From Neisseria subflava (GTDB taxonomy: Bacteria; Pseudomonadota; Gammaproteobacteria; Burkholderiales; Neisseriaceae): a stretch of 64,000 nt of DNA. The stretch lies in the NCBI RefSeq assembly GCF_005221305.1, contig NZ_CP039887.1:1116001-1180000 (forward strand), given 5' to 3'. The position numbers and the translations under genes are program-made. Below the pieces are notes generated by a model. It searched no databases. It was given only the letters and a program-made list of their open reading frames with translations, and was not told the DNA's origin. Numbering within the stretch: position 1 is the stretch's first letter; every line of letters starts with the position of its first letter. This document shows, in pieces, positions 59,051-64,000 of the stretch.

Positions 59051-60427
59051 ATGGCAAAAGCCCCCAAAACCATCTACCAATGCACCGAATGCGGTGGCAC
59101 CTCCCCGAAATGGCAGGGCAAATGCACGCATTGCGGCGAGTGGAACACGCTTCAGGAAAGCCTTGCCGCGCCCGAACCGAAAAATGCCCGCTTCCAATCT
59201 TGGGCGGCGGATACTTCGACCGTCCAGTCCCTCTCCGCCGTGACCGCCACCGAAGTGCCGCGCAATCCGACCGGCATGGGCGAACTCGACCGCGTATTGG
59301 GCGGCGGTTTGGTCGACGGTGCGGTTATCCTGCTCGGCGGCGACCCCGGCATCGGCAAATCCACGCTGCTGTTGCAAACCATCGCCAAAATGGCGCAAAG
59401 CCGCAAAGTGCTGTACGTTTCCGGCGAAGAATCCGCCCAACAGGTCGCCCTACGCGCGCAGCGTTTGGAACTGCCCACCGAAGGCGTGAACCTGCTTGCC
59501 GAAATCCGCATGGAAGCGATTCAGACGGCCTTGAAACAGCATCAACCCGAAGTCGTCGTCATTGACTCCATCCAAACCATGTATTCCGACCAAATCACCT
59601 CCGCCCCCGGCTCCGTGTCGCAGGTACGCGAATGTGCCGCCCAACTGACACGCATGGCGAAACAGATGGGCATCGCCATGATACTGGTCGGACACGTTAC
59701 CAAAGACGGCGCGATTGCCGGCCCGCGCGTGCTGGAACACATGGTCGATACCGTGCTGTATTTCGAGGGCGACCAACATTCCAACTACCGCATGATACGT
59801 GCCATCAAAAACCGTTTCGGCGCGGCAAACGAACTGGGCGTATTCGCCATGACCGAAAACGGTTTGAAAGGCGTGTCCAACCCGTCCGCCATTTTCCTCG
59901 CCAGCTACCGCGACGACACGCCCGGCTCGTGCGTTTTGGTTACACAAGAAGGCAGCCGCCCACTTTTGGTCGAAATTCAGGCATTGGTCGATGATGCACA
60001 CGGTTTCACCCCCAAACGACTCACCGTCGGCCTCGAACAAAACCGCCTCGCCATGCTGCTCGCCGTCCTCAACCGACACGGCGGCATCGCCTGCTTCGAC
60101 CAAGACGTGTTCCTCAACGCCGTCGGCGGCGTCAAAATCGGCGAACCCGCCGCCGACCTTGCCGTCATCCTCGCCATGCTCTCCAGCTTCCGCAACCGCC
60201 CGCTGCCCGAAAAAATGGTCGCATTCGGCGAAATCGGCTTAAGCGGCGAAGTCCGCCCCATCGCACGCGGACAAGAGCGGCTCAAAGAAGCGGAAAAACT
60301 CGGTTTCAAACGCGCCATCGTCCCCAAAGCCAATATGCCGCGCAATGCCAAAGAGTTTCCAAACCTGAAAATCTACGGCGTCAGCAGTTTGCAGGAAGCG
60401 ATTGACGTTTGTCGTGACGGGGACTAA
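59051..60427 (+). CDS. radA: DNA repair protein RadA
   Basis: A 458-residue RecA-like ATPase that aids branch migration in recombination. The start at 59051 (MAKAPKTIYQCTECGG) is preferred over the longer frame. An N-terminal C4 zinc finger (CTECGG and CTHCGEW) is followed by the ATPase domain with Walker A GGDPGIGKSTLL, the RadA-specific KNRFG box (AIKNRFGAANE), and a C-terminal Lon-like domain (GGVKIGEPAADLAVILAMLSS). In naturally competent Neisseria it could act in transformation. Its upstream flank carries the mucosa-type uptake sequences, which raises the chance that this segment came from another species. Confidence 0.97.
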   Translation: MAKAPKTIYQCTECGGTSPKWQGKCTHCGEWNTLQESLAAPEPKNARFQSWAADTSTVQSLSAVTATEVPRNPTGMGELDRVLGGGLVDGAVILLGGDPGIGKSTLLLQTIAKMAQSRKVLYVSGEESAQQVALRAQRLELPTEGVNLLAEIRMEAIQTALKQHQPEVVVIDSIQTMYSDQITSAPGSVSQVRECAAQLTRMAKQMGIAMILVGHVTKDGAIAGPRVLEHMVDTVLYFEGDQHSNYRMIRAIKNRFGAANELGVFAMTENGLKGVSNPSAIFLASYRDDTPGSCVLVTQEGSRPLLVEIQALVDDAHGFTPKRLTVGLEQNRLAMLLAVLNRHGGIACFDQDVFLNAVGGVKIGEPAADLAVILAMLSSFRNRPLPEKMVAFGEIGLSGEVRPIARGQERLKEAEKLGFKRAIVPKANMPRNAKEFPNLKIYGVSSLQEAIDVCRDGD

Positions 60428-60466
60428 ACCGTTTCGATAATCCGCCTCAAAAAACAATCATCTAAA

Positions 60467-60494
60467 AGGCCGTCTGAAAACTTTCAGACGGCCT
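60467..60494 (+). terminator. Terminator after radA
   Basis: Inverted uptake sequences with a 2-base spacer followed by CTCTTT. Confidence 0.78.
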
Positions 60495-60515
60495 CTCTTT
60501 AAATTTAAATAATTT

Positions 60516-60530
60516 TGTTATATTATAACG
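60516..60530 (+). promoter_or_regulatory. Zur-like operator upstream of the DUF4198 gene
   Basis: TGTTATATTATAACG matches the neisserial Zur palindrome TGTTAT-N3-ATAACA at 11 of 12 fixed positions. It lies about 48 bases before the TTG start in an AT-rich stretch where the promoter must be, and closely resembles the operator of the L31B-L36B operon. Confidence 0.7.
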
Positions 60531-60577
60531 AACGATTTATTCTATCTTTTCTACACATCGAAAATCGGAGAGAAATC

Positions 60578-61384
60578 TTGAAAAAAACCGCTTTGCTTAT
60601 CGCATCCGCCTTCCTGTTCAGTACTGCCGCACACGCCCATCGCGTTTGGGTTGAAACCGCCCACACACATGGCGGCGAATACCTTGAAGCCGAATTAGGC
60701 TATGGCGAATTCCCTGAGCTTGAGCCGATCGCCAAAGACCGCCTGCACATTTTCAGCAAACCCATGCAACTGGTGACTGAAAAAGGCAAAGAAAACATGA
60801 TTCAAAAAGGCACATACAATTACCAATACCGCAGCAAATTGCCCGTTAAAGACGGCAGCTACTTGGTAACCGCCGAATACCAACCGACTTTCTGGTCAAA
60901 AAACAGCGCGGGTTGGAAGCAGGCAAGCATCAAAGAAATGCCTGATGCAAGCTATTGCGAACAAACCCGTATGTTCGGTAAAAACATCGTCAATGTCGGC
61001 CATGAAAGCGCAGATACTGCCATCATCACCAAGCAAGTCAGCCAACATTTGGAAATCGTACCTTTGGACAACCCTGCCAACGTCCACGTCGGCGAACGCT
61101 TCAAAGTCCGCGTCCTCTTCAATGGCGAGCCGCTGCCTAACGCCACCGTTACCGCTACATTTGACGGCTTCGACACCAGCGACCGCAGCAAAACCCATAA
61201 AACCGAAGCCCAAGCTTTCTCCGATACCACCGATGACAAAGGCGAAGTCAGCATCATTCCATTACGCCAAGGTTTCTGGAAGGCCAGCGTAGAACACAAA
61301 GCCGATTTCCCTGATCAAAGTGTGTGCCAAAAACAGGCAAACTACACTACTTTAACCTTCCAAATCGGTCATTCACATCATTGA
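60578..61384 (+). CDS. DUF4198-type exported protein, probable periplasmic metal-related factor
   Basis: A 268-residue exported protein. The start is a TTG at 60578: it has GGAGAG at correct spacing and gives a textbook signal peptide (KKTALLIASAFLFSTAAHA), whereas the longer frame begins 21 codons upstream without either. The mature protein begins HRVWVETAHTHGGEY and ends IGHSHH, so both ends carry histidines. The body is a DUF4198-type beta-rich protein with an Ig-like module (VRVLFNGEPLPNATVTATFDGFD). DUF4198 proteins are often found with nickel or cobalt transporters. A Zur-like operator upstream suggests induction by zinc shortage, hence a zinc-scavenging or -delivery role. That is inference; no transporter gene lies beside it. 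Confidence 0.8.
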   Translation: MKKTALLIASAFLFSTAAHAHRVWVETAHTHGGEYLEAELGYGEFPELEPIAKDRLHIFSKPMQLVTEKGKENMIQKGTYNYQYRSKLPVKDGSYLVTAEYQPTFWSKNSAGWKQASIKEMPDASYCEQTRMFGKNIVNVGHESADTAIITKQVSQHLEIVPLDNPANVHVGERFKVRVLFNGEPLPNATVTATFDGFDTSDRSKTHKTEAQAFSDTTDDKGEVSIIPLRQGFWKASVEHKADFPDQSVCQKQANYTTLTFQIGHSHH

Positions 61385-61397
61385 TTTTTCCATAACA

Positions 61398-61428
61398 AAA
61401 GGCCGTCTGAATATTTCAGACGGCCTTT
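61398..61428. terminator. Bidirectional terminator after the DUF4198 gene and rluE
   Basis: 14-base arms of inverted uptake sequence with a 3-base loop, between convergent genes. Confidence 0.88.
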
Positions 61429-61439
61429 ATTCATCCTAT

Positions 61440-62000
61440 TTAAGGACGATGCGGCGCAAACTGCCATTGTCCCAATTCCAAATTCAAATCAAACAGATTC
61501 AGACGACCTATTGCCACACGGACCAAGCGTAAACATGGAAAGCCTGCTTTCGCCGTCATTCTTCGCACTTGGCGGTTTTTCCCTTCCGAAATTTTGATTT
61601 CCACCCAAAAATCAGGCACGGACTTGCGCACGCGAATCGGCGGCACGCGCGGCCATAAAACATCCGCTTCGCCTTCTTCCAATACCCTGACCTCTGCCGG
61701 ACGGGTGACAAAATCGCCCAAATCTACGCCACGGCGCAATAAATCCAATTTAGCTTCATCTGGAGAACCCTCCACCTGCGCCCAATAAGTTTTAATCTGC
61801 TTAAATTTCGGGTCGGCAATCTGCGCCTGCAAACGGCCATTATTGGTCAGCAGCAGCAAACCCTCGCTGTCCGTATCCAAACGTCCGGCTGGATAAAATC
61901 CCGGTTTCTCGACAAAATCCTTAAGACACTGATGTTTTTCATGTGCAGCAAACTGGCAAATCACGCCATAAGGCTTGTTTAGAATAATCAAATCGTTCAT
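61440..62000 (-). CDS. rluE: Pseudouridine synthase of the RsuA/RluE family
   Basis: A 186-residue rRNA pseudouridine synthase. The catalytic aspartate is in AGRLDTDSEGLLLLTN; LILNKPYGVICQF opens the protein, and SEGKNRQVRRMTAKAGFPCLRLVRVAIG is the second family block. Lack of an N-terminal S4 domain and the short length fit RluE (23S U2457) rather than RsuA or RluB. A mucosa-type uptake sequence lies inside the coding region near 61498. Confidence 0.92.
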   Translation of the reverse strand: MNDLIILNKPYGVICQFAAHEKHQCLKDFVEKPGFYPAGRLDTDSEGLLLLTNNGRLQAQIADPKFKQIKTYWAQVEGSPDEAKLDLLRRGVDLGDFVTRPAEVRVLEEGEADVLWPRVPPIRVRKSVPDFWVEIKISEGKNRQVRRMTAKAGFPCLRLVRVAIGRLNLFDLNLELGQWQFAPHRP

Positions 62001-62048
62001 TTCACACTTTCAGACGGCCTTGGATTTCAAGAAATTCCGGATAATAAA

Positions 62049-62074
62049 AAAGACACCGTATAAACGGTGTCTTT
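62049..62074 (-). terminator. Terminator after tRNA-Ser
   Basis: 11-bp perfect stem AAAGACACCGT/ACGGTGTCTTT with a 4-base loop, followed by T residues on the minus strand, seven bases past the tRNA 3' end. Confidence 0.9.
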
Positions 62075-62080
62075 CATATT

Positions 62081-62173
62081 TGGCGGAGTAAGAGGGATTC
62101 GAACCCTCGATGCAGGTTGACCCCACATGCTTCCTTAGCAGGGAAGTGCCTTCAGCCTCTCAGCCATTACTCC
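62081..62173 (-). tRNA. tRNA-Ser (anticodon GCU)
   Basis: A 93-base class II tRNA. The 5' GGAGTAA pairs with the 3' TTACTCC, followed by G and an encoded CCA. The anticodon stem CTTCC/GGAAG encloses the loop CTGCTAA, giving anticodon GCU (plus-strand 62137-62139), which reads AGC and AGU. A long variable arm and the T-loop GGTTCGAATCC are visible. A strong terminator follows. Confidence 0.97.
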
Positions 62174-62372
62174 TAAGGAAGACCGCAATATACGCTTTCT
62201 CCCTTCCTTCGTCAAGCATTACCGCCTCAAACTTTCTTAACGCCATGAAATCATTTAAATAAAAATATAATATTTTTTTGCATAACCCTATTTTTATACT
62301 TCTTTCATATATGTTAAAATGATTCTGCTTTCTGTAAACTTTTTCTACGCCCATTATTACAAAGGAGTTCGT

Positions 62373-62885
62373 ATGTTACGTTTTTCTGCTTTGGTTGCCG
62401 TATCCGCCCTGATGCTTGCCGCCTGCTCACAATCCGGCAATTCCCAACCATCTACTTCCTCCTCTCAAACTTCTACTCAAAAAACAACTGCAGCCGGTTC
62501 TGCCTGCCGCAGCATGGGTGAAGGCCATAAAGTCAATGGCAAAGGTCAAAACGATATCTATATGTGTAAAGTCGATGTGGCTTTGAACTCTGCCGAAGCC
62601 AAATCCGCTTTGAATCCTAGCATCCGCGTTCACTACGGCAGTACGTCCGGCGCGACTTTGACTTCCCGTCAAATCTCCAACTCAGTCGGCAAAACTCCTG
62701 ATGAAACCTGCCAACGCGCATTCCTGAGCGCGGTTAAACGCTTCCAAAGCACTGCACTTCGTAAAAAAGCCAAATCCGTTCATCTGGTTAGCTACTTTGA
62801 CAAAGTAACCAAAGGCGGTAACGAATACGAATGCCACATCGCTACATTCAACAGCCGTGTGGTTTTGAAAGGCAGCTTCCACTAA
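62373..62885 (+). CDS. Lipoprotein of unknown function
   Basis: A 170-residue precursor. The start at 62373 has AAAGGAG upstream and gives MLRFSALVAVSALMLAAC with the lipidated Cys at residue 18; a longer frame is unsupported. A Ser/Thr/Gln-rich linker (about 19-45) is followed by a compact domain with four cysteines (ACRSMGEG, YMCKVDVAL, ETCQRAFL, YECHIATF) likely to form two disulfides. I do not recognise the family. The composition is normal for the window. A terminator follows directly. Confidence 0.82.
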   Translation: MLRFSALVAVSALMLAACSQSGNSQPSTSSSQTSTQKTTAAGSACRSMGEGHKVNGKGQNDIYMCKVDVALNSAEAKSALNPSIRVHYGSTSGATLTSRQISNSVGKTPDETCQRAFLSAVKRFQSTALRKKAKSVHLVSYFDKVTKGGNEYECHIATFNSRVVLKGSFH

Positions 62886-62893
62886 GCAATGTC

Positions 62894-62930
62894 AAAAATG
62901 CCGGACTTCAATATGAAGTTTGGCATTTTT
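62894..62930 (+). terminator. Terminator between the lipoprotein and the phosphopantetheinyl transferase gene
   Basis: Stem AAAAATGCC/GGCATTTTT with an inner ACTTC/GAAGT helix and a 5-base loop, ending in T5. It stops only seven bases before the next ATG. Confidence 0.85.
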
Positions 62931-62937
62931 CTATTTT

Positions 62938-63555
62938 ATGGATACAACACCCCTTCACTGCCTGCTGGCCGATCCGTCTTTTGCCGCCTGCTACGACCAT
63001 GCGTCTCTAAACGCAGCCGATTCCCAACGTTTGGCTGCCACGCCGCAACTGGCGCAGCGTCAAGACTGGCAAGTCAGCCGCGCGTTAAAACAGCAAACCG
63101 ATTTAGCGACTGTATCGCTGAGCCACAGCCAAGGCTTTGCCGCTTTATTGTGTGCGCCTCATCCCTTAACAGCCGGTGTCGATATCGAATTTATCCGCCC
63201 GCGTGATTTCAAAGAGCTGTCGTCTTTGGTCTGCACGCAGGAAGAACAAGACTTTTTGGAAACGGCAAACTGGCCGTCTGAAACGTTTTACCGATTGTGG
63301 TGTTTCAAGGAAGCATTGATTAAAGCGGCGAATTTGGATTTCCCGTCAGACATGAAATCGGTCGGCTATGTTTTCGATTCAGGGCAACTCGTCGGTTTAC
63401 GCGCTGGAAAGCAAACCGATTGGCACGGCACAAGCGTGATTTTGGCGGATACGATGGCACTTGCCTGCGTTTGGAAGGGAAAAGCCATCGCCCTGCAATG
63501 GCAGTTTTTCGGTTCGCTCAAGCCCAATGATTTAACCGACCGGCAAACTATCTAA
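62938..63555 (+). CDS. Sfp-type 4'-phosphopantetheinyl transferase
   Basis: A 205-residue enzyme that moves phosphopantetheine from CoA to carrier proteins. The family motifs are GVDIEFIRPRD (magnesium-binding Asp and Glu) and FYRLWCFKEALIKAAN (the WxxKEA box). It is of the compact Sfp/HetI type used for polyketide, aryl-polyene or siderophore carriers, not AcpS. The ATG has no Shine-Dalgarno, and a terminator hairpin ends seven bases ahead, so how translation starts is unclear; a TTG at 62920 is the only upstream alternative in frame. The next gene encodes an MMPL-type exporter, a pairing seen in aryl-polyene clusters. Confidence 0.9.
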   Translation: MDTTPLHCLLADPSFAACYDHASLNAADSQRLAATPQLAQRQDWQVSRALKQQTDLATVSLSHSQGFAALLCAPHPLTAGVDIEFIRPRDFKELSSLVCTQEEQDFLETANWPSETFYRLWCFKEALIKAANLDFPSDMKSVGYVFDSGQLVGLRAGKQTDWHGTSVILADTMALACVWKGKAIALQWQFFGSLKPNDLTDRQTI

Positions 63556-63648
63556 CAACTGACAAAATAATAATAATCTGATTTAATTTACTGCACTTTT
63601 ACTTATTCCACACCCCAACAGCAGCATTTGCAAAAGGCCGTCTGAACG

Positions 63649-64000
63649 ATGAATCTTCGCCTCCTAAACCGCCTCTATACTACCCTTATCCTGTTTCTTA
63701 CTCTGTTTTTGGTTTATGCCTTTGCTTCACAAGCGCGTATCCAAACCGATTTGACCGCGTTATTGCCAAGCGAGCAGCAACCTGATGCCTTACTGACGGC
63801 CGCGGATAAAGCCGCAGAAGCGCAGCTCAATTCACAAGTCATTTTGCTTGCAGGCAGTACCGATGCCGAAACCGCTTTTCAGACGGCCTCACAAATTGCC
63901 GACGCATGGCGCAAAAGCGGCATATTTGAACAAGTCGACAGCAGCATGACGCCGAATTTGGACAAAGTACGGGCGGATATGCAGAAGCTGAGCTTGGCGG
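63649..64000 (+). CDS. MMPL/RND-type exporter (N-terminal part, cut by window edge)
   Basis: The first 117 codons of an open frame that runs off the right edge. The product starts with a membrane segment (RLYTTLILFLTLFLVYAFA) followed by RIQTDLTALLPSEQQPDALLTAADKAAEAQLNSQVILLAG, a typical start of the MMPL-family predicted exporters of aryl-polyene and related fatty-acid clusters. The periplasmic loop that follows is partly present. It lies 93 bases after the phosphopantetheinyl transferase gene. The only Shine-Dalgarno-like bases (AAAAGG) belong to an uptake sequence 11 bases ahead of the ATG, as for ampD. Confidence 0.8.
   Translation, partial: MNLRLLNRLYTTLILFLTLFLVYAFASQARIQTDLTALLPSEQQPDALLTAADKAAEAQLNSQVILLAGSTDAETAFQTASQIADAWRKSGIFEQVDSSMTPNLDKVRADMQKLSLA

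Noticed and set aside
62160..62354. 64-codon minus-strand frame upstream of tRNA-Ser
   Set aside because: Overlaps the 5' end of the tRNA and an AT-rich promoter region; no ribosome site or family features.
1..64000. CRISPR array, prophage, insertion sequence, integron or toxin-antitoxin island
   Set aside because: No regularly spaced direct repeats, no transposase, integrase or phage structural genes, and no restriction system could be recognised on reading. The dense short repeats are uptake sequences.

Overview
This window is a chromosomal stretch of a Neisseria species. The DNA uptake sequence GCCGTCTGAA recurs throughout, mostly in the 12-base AG form (AGGCCGTCTGAA), often as inverted pairs that double as terminators. 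The AG form, the complete rod-type elongation cluster (mreB-mreC-mreD-mrdA-rodA), the start of what may be an aryl-polyene cluster at the right edge, and a moderate GC content point to a commensal of the subflava/flavescens/mucosa type rather than meningococcus or gonococcus. That species placement is inference. Most of the window is ordinary core genome; no prophage, insertion sequence or CRISPR array was seen.

Layout. 1-2.5 kb: an AT-rich surface module, a Slam-type outer-membrane translocon (cut by the window edge) behind a large TbpB-fold surface lipoprotein. 2.8-7.8 kb: lepA-lepB, mtnN and a PilT/PilU retraction ATPase. 7.9-16.3 kb: a disulfide reductase with a peroxiredoxin-glutaredoxin hybrid, lysophosphatidate acyltransferase, mutM, a methyltransferase, a LysM lytic transglycosylase and a ferredoxin-type reductase. 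16.4-21.4 kb: gatC-gatA-gatB with a DUF535 and a TRIC-type gene between gatA and gatB. 21.6-27.9 kb: elongasome operon plus a MarC-family gene. 27.9-40.1 kb: aldehyde dehydrogenase, malic enzyme, mltG-tmk, ampD, zipA-ligA, galU, trkH.

40.2-41.3 kb: a zinc-responsive patch, with zinc-free ribosomal protein paralogues L31B and L36B behind a near-ideal Zur operator, followed by a His-rich MliC-like lipoprotein. 41.7-55.2 kb: ileS-ribF, lipoproteins, DUF1275, an OmpA-like lipoprotein, a nitronate monooxygenase-type flavoprotein, dapC, rubredoxin, an acyl-CoA dehydrogenase homologue, an AhpD-like protein, yidB, yqgE-ruvX and creA. 55.4-60.4 kb: envC-like activator, ctpA, radA. 60.5-64 kb: a DUF4198 exported protein with a second Zur-like operator, a pseudouridine synthase, tRNA-Ser(GCU), a lipoprotein, an Sfp-type phosphopantetheinyl transferase and the start of an MMPL-type exporter.

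Cell-wall growth is the strongest common theme (elongasome, mltG, ltgE/mltD, ampD, zipA, envC, ctpA, dapC). Zinc homeostasis is a second, less obvious theme, resting on two operators that match the neisserial Zur consensus. Several starts were moved downstream from the longest reading frame on the basis of ribosome binding sites, signal peptides or family N-termini; each case is stated.
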